37,221 nucleotides of DNA from an uncultured Veillonella sp. Its GTDB lineage: Bacteria; Bacillota; Negativicutes; Veillonellales; Veillonellaceae. The DNA is taken from NCBI GenBank assembly GCA_900538355.1, contig UPXS01000019.1, positions 1-37,221 of the forward strand. Reading direction: 5' to 3'. Under the pieces are notes generated by a model. That model saw only the letters and a list, made by a program, of their open reading frames with translations. It was not told the origin of the DNA and searched no databases. How positions within the stretch are numbered: position 1 is the first letter of the stretch; every line of letters begins with the position of its first letter. This document shows positions 8,675 to 17,857 of the stretch, in pieces. The translations under genes and the position numbers were made by a program.

Positions 8675-9823
8675 TTATTTTTTTAATGCGTCAAATTGAC
8701 CGTTTTTAATTTGTAAAACTTGAACTTCCATGGAAGGGTCACGTTTTTCGTTGAACTTGAATTGACCAGTTACACCAACGAAGTCAGCAATATTTTTCAA
8801 AGCTTCGCGGAATTTTTCACGATCTGTAGTAGAACCTGCTTTTTTCAAAGCTGCTTCATAGAGGTATACCGCATCATAAGCTTGAGCTGCGAATTGGTCT
8901 GGTTCTTTACCGTATTTATCTTTGTAAGCTTTACGGAAATCTTTTACCTTTTGATCGTCTTTATTAGGGAACCAAGGTGTACCTACGATAACACCATCAG
9001 CTGCAGCACCTGCAATTTTAATGAATTCAGGGCTGTTGAAGCCATTGGAACCAATTACAGGTTGATTCATACCCATTTCACGCATTTTTTTCATGATCAA
9101 TGCGCCTTCTTGGTAAAGAGAAGCAACTACGATAACATCAGGTTTTGCTTGTTGAATCTTAGTTAATTGTGCAGAGAAATCAGTATCTTTATCTGCAAAT
9201 GTTTCAGTATCAACGATTTGTACGCCTTCAGATTCCAATGCTTTACGAGCTGTATTATTTACAGATACCATTTGGTCATTGTTGTTGGAGTACATAATAG
9301 CTGCAGTTTTGAAGCCTAAAGTTTTATGTGCTTCTTTAATTGCAGTATCTACTGCCAAGGATTCAGGTACAGCATTACGGAAAATGTAATCGCCGATATC
9401 TGTAATACCTTCAGCTGTTGTAGATGTACCAAGAGCTACGATTTTGCTTTTGTTTGCTACAGGACCAGCTGCCATCATTTCACCAGATAACATTGGGCCG
9501 ATAACTGCTACAACTTTATCCTTAGAAATTACTTTATTCATTGCATTGATTGCTTCGTTTTTATCACCTTTAGTATCTTCTACTAATAAGTTGATTTTTA
9601 CAGCATTTGCATCAGCGTTGATTTCGCTTACTGCCAATTCTGCACCAGCTTTAATGGACTCACCATATGCTGCTGCACCACCAGTTGTTGTTGTTAACAA
9701 TGCAATTTTAGCTTCATTGCTATTTGCATTACCTGCATCTTTATTGCTACCACAACCAGCAGCAACTGCCATTACACCAGCAAGACCAAAAATGGCTGCT
9801 TTTTTTAACATGGATTTATTCAT
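8675..9823 (-). CDS. livJ: LivJ/LivK-type branched-chain amino-acid binding lipoprotein
   Basis: This 382-residue substrate-binding protein has a lipoprotein signal with the likely lipidated Cys24 (AVAAGC). The mature part is a periplasmic-binding type I fold starting KIALLTTTTGGAAAYGESIKAGAELAVSEIN, with VIGPMLSGEMMAAGPVANKSKI in the first lobe. It would capture leucine, isoleucine or valine (or a related amino acid; specificity cannot be read) and deliver it to LivHM. It is the first gene of the operon, with AAGGAAGGG before ATG and a near-consensus promoter upstream. Confidence 0.94.
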   Translation of the reverse strand: MNKSMLKKAAIFGLAGVMAVAAGCGSNKDAGNANSNEAKIALLTTTTGGAAAYGESIKAGAELAVSEINADANAVKINLLVEDTKGDKNEAINAMNKVISKDKVVAVIGPMLSGEMMAAGPVANKSKIVALGTSTTAEGITDIGDYIFRNAVPESLAVDTAIKEAHKTLGFKTAAIMYSNNNDQMVSVNNTARKALESEGVQIVDTETFADKDTDFSAQLTKIQQAKPDVIVVASLYQEGALIMKKMREMGMNQPVIGSNGFNSPEFIKIAGAAADGVIVGTPWFPNKDDQKVKDFRKAYKDKYGKEPDQFAAQAYDAVYLYEAALKKAGSTTDREKFREALKNIADFVGVTGQFKFNEKRDPSMEVQVLQIKNGQFDALKK

Positions 9824-9868
9824 GCTACACCCTTCCTTTGAAACATAAAACTTTAAATCTATATCTAT

Positions 9869-9896
9869 ATTATTAGAGTTCTTAATTTTTTGTCAA
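9869..9896 (-). promoter_or_regulatory. livJ: Promoter of livJHMGF
   Basis: On the minus strand a perfect -35 hexamer TTGACA (9891-9896) is followed after 16 bases by AATAAT (9869-9874, five of six matches). The distance to the livJ ATG is about 45 bases. No riboswitch- or T-box-sized leader is present, so any control by amino-acid supply should be at initiation. Confidence 0.8.
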
Positions 9897-9900
9897 TTAA

Positions 9901-9937
9901 AATAACTCTATAATAATATATACTATTATAAGTTATT
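9901..9937 (-). terminator. Hairpin overlapping the stop codon of the ABC-F gene
   Basis: Arms AATAACT plus TATAATA and their complement pair with a one-base bulge. The right arm covers the TAA stop of the ABC-F gene at 9933-9935. On the minus strand it is followed by the short T stretch ATTTTAATT just ahead of the livJ -35 box. It is probably a weak intrinsic terminator; the tail is poor. Confidence 0.45.
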
Positions 9938-11852
9938 CAGATAATCGTTCCCATTTCTCATACAATGTATCTAACTCCCTTTGTGTAGATTCAATTTGTA
10001 TGGAAATTTTGGACATTTCATCTAAATCTTGCTGTACTATAGGATTAGCCAACTGTACTTCATACATCTTCATGGTTGCTTCTAAACGAGCAATTTCAGA
10101 TTCTACCTCAGCTAATTGTTTTTCCACCATATATGCATTCGGTTTCTTCTGAGGTTCCTCTGTCGGTTCTGATGTTGAAAGTACTGGTTCAACAACTGAA
10201 ACAACTTTATTTTCAACTTTATCACTCTCTGAGTTCTGTTCATTAGCTAATGCTAATAAATCTTCTTGTTCTTTCAGCTTTTCTTTATAGTACGAGTAAT
10301 TACCAAGATATTCAGTAATTTTTCCATCATCTAAAACAATAGTTTTTGTAGAAACTTGATCTAAGAAATATCTGTCATGGGAAATAATAAAACATGTACC
10401 TTCAAATTGTTGCAAGGCTTGTTCCACAATTTCGCGCGTTGGAATATCTAAATGGTTCGTCGGTTCGTCTAAGATAAGGAAATTATCACCTTGAAGGAAT
10501 AATTTTAATAATGCTAAACGCGCTCTCTCACCACCAGATAAGTCACCTACAAGCTTAAATACATCATCCCCTTTAAATAGGAATGAACCTAATACATTAC
10601 GGGCCTTCTCTTCAGTGTAGTTAAAGTGATTCATAACCTCTTCTACTACCTGCCAAGAATCATGTAGTTCTTCATGCTCTTGCGAGAAGTATCCCACTTG
10701 TACGCGATTACCGATATCTACGTGACCATTCTCAGGAAATAATTCACCTACAATAGTTTTTACGAGTGTTGATTTGCCCGCCCCATTAGGACCAATAAGA
10801 GCTACTGATTCACCTCGTCGAACTACAAGTGATATATCATCAATGATAGGACTTTCACCATACCCTACTGATAAATGATCTAACACAAGAACCTTATCAG
10901 CACTCATCGCTGCAGGAGGGAAAGAAAATTGTAAATGATGTGAGGTTACCGGTGCATCAAGTCGTTCTAAACGGTTAAGTTGAGACTGCCGTCCACGAGC
11001 CATTTTAGATTTTATACCTGCACGGTATTTATCTATATAGGCCTCGGTCTTCTTGATGTACTCCTGTTGTTTCTCATAGGCCACCATATCTGCTTTCAAA
11101 CGTTCATCCCGTTGTTGAATATAGCGGCTATAATTACCACGATAGATTGTAGCCTTATGGTTATCTAGTTCTACAACACCAGTGACAATACGATCCAAGA
11201 AATAGCGGTCATGGCTGACGATGAGAATACCGCCATGATAGGCAGATAAATATCCCTCTAGCCACTCTAACATGTCCATATCTAAATGGTTGGTTGGTTC
11301 GTCTAAGAACAAAAAGTCTGGACGGCGTACCAAGGCTTTAGCTAAATTAATACGAGTCTTTTGACCACCAGAAAAAGCACTGGCTGGCTTATCTAAATCC
11401 TCATCAGTAAAACCAAGTCCATAAATAATACGCTTAGTCTTTTGCTCATAGTCATAGCCGCCTAGCCATTCTAAACGATTTTGCAAATAATCTAATCTCT
11501 GTAAACCCGATTCACTAGCTTCTTCAATCTCCAAACGCGTGGTAAGTTCTTTTAGCTGCTCCTCTAGTACATGAACGTCGGCCCAAGCTTTTTCAATTTC
11601 TGTAGCTAAACTATCATCTCCTAGATTTACATCTTGTTGTAAGTAACCAATACTGGCTACAGGAGATTTAACTACATTGCCTTCATCTAGTTCTTCATAG
11701 CCTAATATGCATTTTAACAAGGTGGATTTCCCAGCCCCATTAGGTCCTACCAAAGCTAGTCGATCACCTTCTTTTATCTCAAAGGACACATTGGAAAATA
11801 CTTGGCGCACCCCAAATGATTTTCCAAGGCCTATCATTCGAATGCGTTCCAT
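9933..11852 (-). CDS. ABC-F family ATPase, YdiF/Uup-like
   Basis: This 639-residue soluble protein has two ABC domains in tandem and no membrane segment. Walker A motifs are GPNGAGKST in both halves. The signatures are FSGGQKTRINLAKAL and LSGGERARLALLKL, and the Walker B motifs are FLFLDEPTNHLDM and FLILDEPTNHLDI. Between the halves is the charged helical linker expected to reach the ribosomal P-site tRNA. A C-terminal coiled coil (about 570-639, KQLAEVESEIARLEATMKMY) matches the Uup/YdiF type. ABC-F proteins act on stalled or slow ribosomes, and some give antibiotic protection. The length and C-terminal domain favour the housekeeping YdiF/Uup branch, but resistance cannot be excluded by eye. 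AGGAGG precedes the ATG, 27 bases after the secretin gene. Confidence 0.93.
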   Translation of the reverse strand: MERIRMIGLGKSFGVRQVFSNVSFEIKEGDRLALVGPNGAGKSTLLKCILGYEELDEGNVVKSPVASIGYLQQDVNLGDDSLATEIEKAWADVHVLEEQLKELTTRLEIEEASESGLQRLDYLQNRLEWLGGYDYEQKTKRIIYGLGFTDEDLDKPASAFSGGQKTRINLAKALVRRPDFLFLDEPTNHLDMDMLEWLEGYLSAYHGGILIVSHDRYFLDRIVTGVVELDNHKATIYRGNYSRYIQQRDERLKADMVAYEKQQEYIKKTEAYIDKYRAGIKSKMARGRQSQLNRLERLDAPVTSHHLQFSFPPAAMSADKVLVLDHLSVGYGESPIIDDISLVVRRGESVALIGPNGAGKSTLVKTIVGELFPENGHVDIGNRVQVGYFSQEHEELHDSWQVVEEVMNHFNYTEEKARNVLGSFLFKGDDVFKLVGDLSGGERARLALLKLFLQGDNFLILDEPTNHLDIPTREIVEQALQQFEGTCFIISHDRYFLDQVSTKTIVLDDGKITEYLGNYSYYKEKLKEQEDLLALANEQNSESDKVENKVVSVVEPVLSTSEPTEEPQKKPNAYMVEKQLAEVESEIARLEATMKMYEVQLANPIVQQDLDEMSKISIQIESTQRELDTLYEKWERLSE

Positions 11853-11879
11853 TCACAACCTCCTAATCATTACCCCTTA

Positions 11880-13151
11880 TTATACCACAATTGCCCGAAC
11901 TAATATTAGCATTTCTATAGAATCTTTTGTTTTTCTACTATGTCGGAATAATTTACCTAGTAAAGGAATATCTCCTAAAATAGGTACTTTTTGAATTTGA
12001 TGTTGATCACGATTATCCATAAGTCCACCTATAACGAGTACCTCTCCAGGTTGTAAACGCACCCGTGTATGTGCTTGCCGCGTACTAATTTTATAAGCTT
12101 TCATTTCGGATACCATAATGGGAGTGCTTACTTCAGCGTGAATTTTTGCATCTACACCTCCATCTCCAGTAATAATAGGCGTGTAATTTAACTTAATCCC
12201 CACCTCTTCATAACGTGTAGAACGCTTACGTTCGCCATTCACTTCGGACTCTTCTATAACAGGGATACGTTCACCGATCAAGATATGTGCTGTTTCACCA
12301 TTTAAGGCCATAATAGATGGCTTAGCAATTAGCGCGGCTTTACCGGAACTTTCCATAAGACTCAACTCAGGTTTCACAAAAAATTTATATGCTTCACCAC
12401 CGGGTGTTTTACCAAAGGTTACGGCACCATAAGAATTAGTTTTATCTTCACCATGTCCTGTCAAGCTAAGCCACGACCACCGAAGACCTTGCTCCTTTGC
12501 ATAGGATTGTTCCATAGCAATGACCGTCGCTTCTAATTGTACTTGCTTAGGCTCCTTATCTATAGCTTTAACCAGTGTTTCTACACGCCGTTTCTCTCCA
12601 CTGGTCAAATGCATAATCACTTCGTTTTGTTCTGAAAGTACCGCCATTTTATCATGTTTCACAACTGTGCCCATTATATTTTTTAAAGACTCTGCTGGCA
12701 AATGCTCCGGTGTTATAACATATAATTCTCTATTTTCAAGCGCTTTGTCATCTGGCTCAATAAGAATCGTATTATATTGTTTTGAAACGGAAAAATGATA
12801 TAGCCTTCCTAATTCTTTTATAAGATCCTCTGGTGTTTCACCTTGCACAGTAGCCGTAATGTTACCTGTTAAAGATTCTACACCCATAACAGATATACGA
12901 TAACTCCGACAAATCCCTAATACTGTTTCTTTTAGAGAAGCATTACGAACGGATATCGTAATTGGTTCATTACTAGTTACTGCTGGCCCTGTGTTATTTG
13001 CTAATACTACAGAAGATTCCACTAATGATACATATAAAAACAGAACCACTATTATAATTATTTTTAGTAATATGTTAGCTTTGAATAATTTTTCTCTTAC
13101 TATGGTCACTCTACTACGTAAGCAATCCTTACCTAATTGATTCTTAACCAC
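11880..13151 (-). CDS. Short secretin (PilQ/GspD family outer-membrane channel)
   Basis: This 423-residue exported protein starts with a basic N-region and a long hydrophobic segment (about 28-50). An STN/N0-like domain follows (ITISVRNASLKETVLGI, ITATVQGETPEDLIKEL), then an N1-like domain ending near VETLVKAIDKEPKQVQLEATVI. The C-terminal secretin domain has ALNGETAHILIGERIPV, LQPGEVLVIGGLMDNRD and the signature VPILGDIPLLGKLF. Secretins form outer-membrane pores for type IV pili, type II secretion or DNA uptake. At 423 residues it is much shorter than typical PilQ or GspD and has few periplasmic domains. The start is GTG with GGAGG nine bases upstream, inside the end of the preceding gene (19-base overlap). 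No ATPase, platform or pilin gene is in the window. Confidence 0.9.
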   Translation of the reverse strand: MVKNQLGKDCLRSRVTIVREKLFKANILLKIIIIVVLFLYVSLVESSVVLANNTGPAVTSNEPITISVRNASLKETVLGICRSYRISVMGVESLTGNITATVQGETPEDLIKELGRLYHFSVSKQYNTILIEPDDKALENRELYVITPEHLPAESLKNIMGTVVKHDKMAVLSEQNEVIMHLTSGEKRRVETLVKAIDKEPKQVQLEATVIAMEQSYAKEQGLRWSWLSLTGHGEDKTNSYGAVTFGKTPGGEAYKFFVKPELSLMESSGKAALIAKPSIMALNGETAHILIGERIPVIEESEVNGERKRSTRYEEVGIKLNYTPIITGDGGVDAKIHAEVSTPIMVSEMKAYKISTRQAHTRVRLQPGEVLVIGGLMDNRDQHQIQKVPILGDIPLLGKLFRHSRKTKDSIEMLILVRAIVV

Positions 13152-13963
13152 CGTGATGAACCTCCTTCAACGATTTCTATACCACTTGCACTTATGTTAG
13201 AGACAGTAATGCCATGCCAAACCGTCCCAACAGTAACCATTTGTTCCTCTGTACCTTTTCGTAGAATAGCAATAATCTCATTGCCTTCAACAATACCAAC
13301 AAGTTCAACAGGCTGTTCCACGGTCGAAGAATTTAACCTACTATGAGACTTCGAATTAATCTGATTATTAGTTAAATCATCGCTACTATCACTAATGGTG
13401 TTACCCCCTATGTGTTTATTCTTATGCTGTGTTGTCCTTTTTTTATACCTATTAGTCCGTCCTTTATATGTATCCCTGCCTGAGTACTTACTATTATTAA
13501 ACCCTTTCATATCATTAATGCTATCAGCCACTTCATCTACATCCTTAGTATCTTCATATCTAACATGTACATCATTATCTGGTAAATCTTTAAAAACCTC
13601 TTTCCAAGGATGCCCACGTTCTACGCTACTCACATCATATAACAAACGGCCCTCACTTTTAGTTTTTAGATTGTCATCTTTTCTCGTTTCTATAGCATCA
13701 CTGTTATGATGTTTCTGTCTATTATGTGATATTTCTTCTGATAATTCTTTTGATCTTAATCGTGTCTGATTATTTTCTCCACTATTAACATACTCAGGTT
13801 GTACATGAACACGTTCTTCTTCGTGAGGATATAAAACACCAACGATTAATACGCCAACTATAATTACAAGAAAAACAGAAATAATAATTTTATAGTGACG
13901 AATAATAAAATACTGTTTATCAATCCATAATTTAATGCGTTGTAAATACTCTTGTAAGTTCAT
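13133..13963 (-). CDS. PilP/GspC-like inner-membrane secretin partner
   Basis: This 276-residue protein has one N-terminal membrane anchor (about 25-46, IIISVFLVIIVGVLIVGVLY), a long polar low-complexity periplasmic linker (about 50-210, rich in Lys, Asp, Asn, Arg and Ser) and a small C-terminal beta domain. The last part (VELVGIVEGNEIIAILRKG, VGTVWHGITVSNISASGIEI) resembles the HR domain of GspC and the PilP beta domain, which bind the secretin periplasmic domain. Overlap with the secretin gene supports this role. The start has GGAGGTGG before ATG. The linker sequence is not recognised. The PilP/GspC assignment is an inference from the C-terminal pattern and location. Confidence 0.7.
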   Translation of the reverse strand: MNLQEYLQRIKLWIDKQYFIIRHYKIIISVFLVIIVGVLIVGVLYPHEEERVHVQPEYVNSGENNQTRLRSKELSEEISHNRQKHHNSDAIETRKDDNLKTKSEGRLLYDVSSVERGHPWKEVFKDLPDNDVHVRYEDTKDVDEVADSINDMKGFNNSKYSGRDTYKGRTNRYKKRTTQHKNKHIGGNTISDSSDDLTNNQINSKSHSRLNSSTVEQPVELVGIVEGNEIIAILRKGTEEQMVTVGTVWHGITVSNISASGIEIVEGGSSRWLRIN

Positions 13964-14011
13964 ATTCCACCTCCTGCTGACATATTCTAGGAGGTCCTTT
14001 TAAATTCCTAC

Positions 14012-14056
14012 AAAAAAATGACTCTACCAGTCACCGAGGTGACTAATAGAGTCATT
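14012..14056 (-). terminator. galE: Rho-independent terminator of galE
   Basis: The stem AATGACTCTA / TAGAGTCATT (14017-14026 and 14047-14056) continues after a two-base internal loop into AGTCACC / GGTGACT, closed by a very short loop. On the minus strand seven T residues follow directly (complement of 14012-14018). It separates galE from the secretin pair. Confidence 0.9.
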
Positions 14057-14092
14057 CATTATATTGACAAATCAAAAGAATTTGTTCTTAAT

Positions 14093-15082
14093 TTATTTAC
14101 TGTTATAACCATCAGGATGAGATGTATGCCATTTCCAAGCATCTTTGATAACATCAGCTACATTACTGAATTTAGGATCCCAACCAAGTAATTCTTTAAT
14201 TTTTTCAGAGGACGCAATCAATGTACCTGGGTCACCAGCACGACGATCACCATATCGAACAGGAATATCGATACCAGTAACTTCTTTCGCAGTTTCTATA
14301 ATTTCTTTAACAGAAAAGCCATTACCACTGCCAAGATTAAACACTTGAGATTCACCACCATTACGCAAATAATCCATTGCTAACACATGGGCTGTAGCCA
14401 AATCATTAACATGAATATAATCGCGTACACATGTACCATCAGCTGTATTATAATCAGTACCAAAAACAGTTATGTGCTCTCTTTTACCACGTGCTGCATC
14501 TAGCACAAGTGGGATCAAATGTGTTTCTGGGTGATGATCTTCTCCAATCATACCAGACGGATCTGCACCAGCCGCATTGAAGTAACGCAATGCAACATAC
14601 GTAGAACCATAAATAGAACTATAGTCAGATAACATTTCTTCAATCATCAGTTTAGTACGACCATATACATTAGTTGGATGCAATGGCGCATCTTCACGAA
14701 TTGGCACTACCTCTGGTTCCCCATAAACAGCAGCCGTACTAGAAAACACAAAATGTTTTACACCAGCATTGCGTGCAGACTCAATAAGATGATAAGAGCC
14801 AACTACATTATTTTCATAATAAATAGCTGGATTTACCATAGATTCACCGACCTGTGAATGAGCTGCAAAATGCATAACACCAATGATATTATGTTCTTTC
14901 ATAATATCTACTAATTTTGGATCTGCTATATCCATATTGTAGAACTGTACCCCTTCAGGAATTGATTCTACATGACCACGCGATAAATTATCTACAATAA
15001 TAGGTGTATAACCCGATTGTTGTAAGGCACGTACTGTGTGACTCCCAATATAACCAGCCCCACCTGTTACTAAAATATTCAT
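14093..15082 (-). CDS. galE: UDP-glucose 4-epimerase
   Basis: This 329-residue cytoplasmic enzyme interconverts UDP-glucose and UDP-galactose using bound NAD. The NAD motif TGGAGYIGSH lies at residues 6-15. The catalytic Ser/Thr and YxxxK follow in FSSTAAVYGEP and NVYGRTKLMIE. The GalE segments ALRYFNAAGADPSG and GTDYNTADGTCVRDYIHV are present, so this is a true GalE rather than a generic epimerase. It is nine bases downstream of pgi and is followed by a strong terminator, giving a pgi-galE unit. Its product would feed galactose into LPS or polysaccharide. Confidence 0.96.
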   Translation of the reverse strand: MNILVTGGAGYIGSHTVRALQQSGYTPIIVDNLSRGHVESIPEGVQFYNMDIADPKLVDIMKEHNIIGVMHFAAHSQVGESMVNPAIYYENNVVGSYHLIESARNAGVKHFVFSSTAAVYGEPEVVPIREDAPLHPTNVYGRTKLMIEEMLSDYSSIYGSTYVALRYFNAAGADPSGMIGEDHHPETHLIPLVLDAARGKREHITVFGTDYNTADGTCVRDYIHVNDLATAHVLAMDYLRNGGESQVFNLGSGNGFSVKEIIETAKEVTGIDIPVRYGDRRAGDPGTLIASSEKIKELLGWDPKFSNVADVIKDAWKWHTSHPDGYNSK

Positions 15083-15091
15083 AGTTCCCCC

Positions 15092-16528
15092 TTATGAATT
15101 CTCTCCATCCTTTACATGAGCCAATTTTGGACCGATGAGACGTTTATAAACTTCAACACCTGGTTGATCAAAAGCGTCTACGCCTGCAAAAATAGATTCA
15201 AAGTAAACAGCCCAACAATGCATAAACATGATTTCCCCTAAATGGAATGCATTTAATGTTGGTACAGTTATAGTCATATTAAAGCGATTGTCACTAGATA
15301 AAGCCTCTCTATTAGCATCTAATGCAATATTAAGAATATCACAAATGCCTACATTACCAAGTGCTTGCAATCGTTCATATTGACTATGTGTATTAGGCAC
15401 TACAAGATTATGTTGCCACTCTTTAACCTTAATAAATTGAACGACCTTATTAAGGCGACCTTCTTGATGCTCCTGTACTTGAGCATGCATATCCATAGTT
15501 CCTACTGCCGCAACTGGTGTACGCCCATAAGGTAAGCATGTATTACTCATCTTACCTAAAGATTCGGACAGTAGTTGTACATACCAATCAGATAAGGAAT
15601 GAAGGGCTTCCCCATAAGGCATAAATACCTCAATAATACGACCATAACGTTCGGACGCAATATATTTTAGCAATGCACTTAATAAAGCTGGGTTTTTAAA
15701 AATATCCTCTTCTTGGCAAGCAGCATCCATTGAAGCAGCACCAGCCAAGAAACCTTCAATATCAAAGCCTACAAGAGCAGCTGTAACAAAGCCAACCTCT
15801 GTAAATACAGAGAAACGGCCACCTACACCATAGGGAATACTATAGGTTTTCCAATGATTTTCTAGTGCCATAGAACGTAGAACTGTAGGATGTTCATCAT
15901 CAGACGTATCGGTAACAGCTACTACTTCATAATTTATATTCCGATCTTGCAATGCTTTTTCCAAAATCATGAAATTAGCCATTGGTTCGATAGTAGAGCC
16001 AGACTTAGAGGTGATAACGAGCATCACCTTATAGTCAGGCCCCTTTTTCTGAGCTTGGTACTCTAAGGTACGAATAAGGCCTGATAAATAATCACCATCT
16101 ACGTTAAATCCAGCAAAATACATCCGTGGATATCCGTTGCGTTCTTCCGTACTAAGATTATTCCAAAATGCACCACATTGAACATCAAAAATAACCTTAC
16201 TACCTAAATAAGAACCACCAATACCTACAGATACAACTGTATCAATATTATGGCGAGCATAGTCCCTCAATTCATAAAGACGTTTTAACATTGTAGGTGT
16301 ATTAATACCATCTTCAGAAATATAAGGAAGTTGGTAAAACAATACCGGTTCAGGCAAGCCGTCCTTGGAAACATGGCCTTCTTCAAAGCCTGTAGAGCGT
16401 AAAATATTGGTATGGCGCCAAACATTTTGTATAGCACGCTCAAAGTTTTTTACGTCTCGTTCTTGTATGCAACTTTCATTATATATGTTAGCGTAATCTA
16501 ACTCGAACCCCGATTGTAATCGTAACAT
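15092..16528 (-). CDS. pgi: Glucose-6-phosphate isomerase
   Basis: This enzyme of about 478 residues interconverts glucose 6-phosphate and fructose 6-phosphate. Family motifs are VVSVGIGGSYLGSK, VITSKSGSTIEPM and GTMDMHAQVQEHQEG, which carries the catalytic region residues. I take the ATG at 16528, seven bases after AAGGAG; a TTG one codon upstream is also possible. In a cell that lives on organic acids, this step would run toward hexose phosphates and, with galE next to it, toward sugar nucleotides. The promoter candidate is at 16572-16580. Confidence 0.96.
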   Translation of the reverse strand: MLRLQSGFELDYANIYNESCIQERDVKNFERAIQNVWRHTNILRSTGFEEGHVSKDGLPEPVLFYQLPYISEDGINTPTMLKRLYELRDYARHNIDTVVSVGIGGSYLGSKVIFDVQCGAFWNNLSTEERNGYPRMYFAGFNVDGDYLSGLIRTLEYQAQKKGPDYKVMLVITSKSGSTIEPMANFMILEKALQDRNINYEVVAVTDTSDDEHPTVLRSMALENHWKTYSIPYGVGGRFSVFTEVGFVTAALVGFDIEGFLAGAASMDAACQEEDIFKNPALLSALLKYIASERYGRIIEVFMPYGEALHSLSDWYVQLLSESLGKMSNTCLPYGRTPVAAVGTMDMHAQVQEHQEGRLNKVVQFIKVKEWQHNLVVPNTHSQYERLQALGNVGICDILNIALDANREALSSDNRFNMTITVPTLNAFHLGEIMFMHCWAVYFESIFAGVDAFDQPGVEVYKRLIGPKLAHVKDGENS

Positions 16529-16571
16529 CAAATATCTCCTTCATTGACATTTTATGTACAATATTCTACTC

Positions 16572-16580
16572 ATTATACCA
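16572..16580 (-). promoter_or_regulatory. pgi: Extended -10 promoter of pgi-galE
   Basis: The minus strand reads TGGTATAAT, a perfect TATAAT with an upstream TGn element, 44 bases before the pgi ATG. No convincing -35 hexamer is present, as expected for extended -10 promoters. Confidence 0.6.
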
Positions 16581-16612
16581 TAAAACAATGAATAAAATAT
16601 TAGTTTATGCAA

Positions 16613-16891
16613 TCAATTCACCCACAAACCATAACCAAACCCCACTGCATAAACAGACCATAACAATGCAATAGGGATAGCTAGTTTAAACTTAAGTTTT
16701 AAAGTCTTATGACGCCAAATAACCATGCCCAATAAGGCCCCAAGGCCACCAAAGGCAAATGCTAAAAATAATAATGTGAACTCTGAAATCCGATTATACC
16801 CCTTAATAGCACATAGCTTATCATATCCATACATGCTAAATACAATTAGATTCCATACCCCTACAGTAACCCAGAATTGTGTATCACTCAT
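16613..16891 (-). CDS. DUF1294 family small membrane protein
   Basis: This 92-residue protein has about three membrane segments (10-25, 38-58, 70-90). The DUF1294 pattern is clear: YGYDKLCAIKGYNRISEFTLLFLAFAFGGLGALLGMVIWRHKT, that is YDK, RI-E, GG-GA-GM and RHKT. The function of the family is unknown. It starts 20 bases after the upstream epimerase gene, so it is probably cotranscribed with it. GGGGAC precedes the ATG. Confidence 0.88.
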   Translation of the reverse strand: MSDTQFWVTVGVWNLIVFSMYGYDKLCAIKGYNRISEFTLLFLAFAFGGLGALLGMVIWRHKTLKLKFKLAIPIALLWSVYAVGFGYGLWVN

Positions 16892-16911
16892 GTCCCCAAA
16901 CCTTATATACC

Positions 16912-17835
16912 TTACTTATGATGAGCTTTAAAATATTCTAATGTTTTTTGTAAGCCCTCATCTAATGTTGTGGAAGCTACAAATCCAAAATCACGTTCTG
17001 CCTTTGCATTACTTAAACGTGAATGTTTGATATCCCCTATGCGTTCGTCTTCATAATGAACCATAAAATCAGCACCACTAATAGATCTAAATCGCGTAAT
17101 CAACTCATTAACAGATGTTCCCGTATTGGTAGACACGTTATAAATACCTGTACAGCTAGTATTGCCCATAGCCTTAATATTAGCTTCTACCACATCTTCT
17201 ACATAAATGAAGTCTCTTGTTTGTTCCCCATCACCATATACGGTTAAAGGCTTACCTTCAACGATTAAACGATTGAAAATACTAATAACGCCACCTTCGC
17301 CACCATCACCTTGACGTGGACCATATACATTGGCATATCTAAAGCATACTGTATTTAACCCGAAAGCTTCACGATAAATACGTAAATACCCTTCTGCAGT
17401 AAGCTTAGTCAAACCATAGAAGGATGATGGCATACCACTTAGTTCTTCTGTCAATGGCAATACTGCTAAGTCCCCATACACAGCAGCCGAAGAAGGCATT
17501 AAAAATTGTTCAACTTTCACCTTACGACAGGCATCAAGTACATTAATAAGCCCTAACAAATTAACATCACAGTCATAACTTGGATTCTCCATAGAGGATT
17601 GAACCATAGTTTGAGCAGCCTCATGAAATACAATAGAGGGCTTAAACTCTTCAAAGACAGATAATAATTTTGGATCTCGTACATCCATCTCAATAAATTG
17701 AGCAGAATCATGTACAAAAGAACGCATACCTGTAGATAGATTATCTATAACGAGCACATTGTGCCCCAATTCAATTAATCGATCAACGAGATGGGAACCA
17801 ATAAAACCGGCCCCTCCTGTAACACATATATTCAT
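16912..17835 (-). CDS. NAD-dependent nucleotide-sugar epimerase/dehydratase
   Basis: This 307-residue extended short-chain dehydrogenase has the NAD motif TGGAGFIGSH at residues 6-15. The active site is in MPSSAAVYG and SSFYGLTKLTAEGYL. The stretch CFRYANVYGPRQGDGGEGGVISIF is typical of UDP-glucose/UDP-GlcNAc 4-epimerase-like enzymes of polysaccharide pathways. It is paralogous to galE in this window but lacks the GalE-specific insert. It would convert a UDP-sugar, with specificity unknown. It follows rnhA by 22 bases, with AGGAGGG before ATG. Confidence 0.9.
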   Translation of the reverse strand: MNICVTGGAGFIGSHLVDRLIELGHNVLVIDNLSTGMRSFVHDSAQFIEMDVRDPKLLSVFEEFKPSIVFHEAAQTMVQSSMENPSYDCDVNLLGLINVLDACRKVKVEQFLMPSSAAVYGDLAVLPLTEELSGMPSSFYGLTKLTAEGYLRIYREAFGLNTVCFRYANVYGPRQGDGGEGGVISIFNRLIVEGKPLTVYGDGEQTRDFIYVEDVVEANIKAMGNTSCTGIYNVSTNTGTSVNELITRFRSISGADFMVHYEDERIGDIKHSRLSNAKAERDFGFVASTTLDEGLQKTLEYFKAHHK

Positions 17836-17857
17836 AGCACCCTCCTTTCTGAGAAAG

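Noticed and set aside
8720..9166. A 148-codon open frame on the plus strand
   Set aside because: It is antisense to livJ, which has full family motifs and a promoter; no domain is visible in the plus frame.
9933..11852. Antibiotic-resistance ABC-F call
   Set aside because: The C-terminal coiled coil and 639-residue length match housekeeping YdiF/Uup-type proteins; no resistance-specific feature can be read by eye.
16912..17835. A second galE
   Set aside because: It lacks the GalE-specific NAAGADPSG and DYNTADGT segments found in the 14093-15082 gene, so only a general epimerase/dehydratase call is justified.
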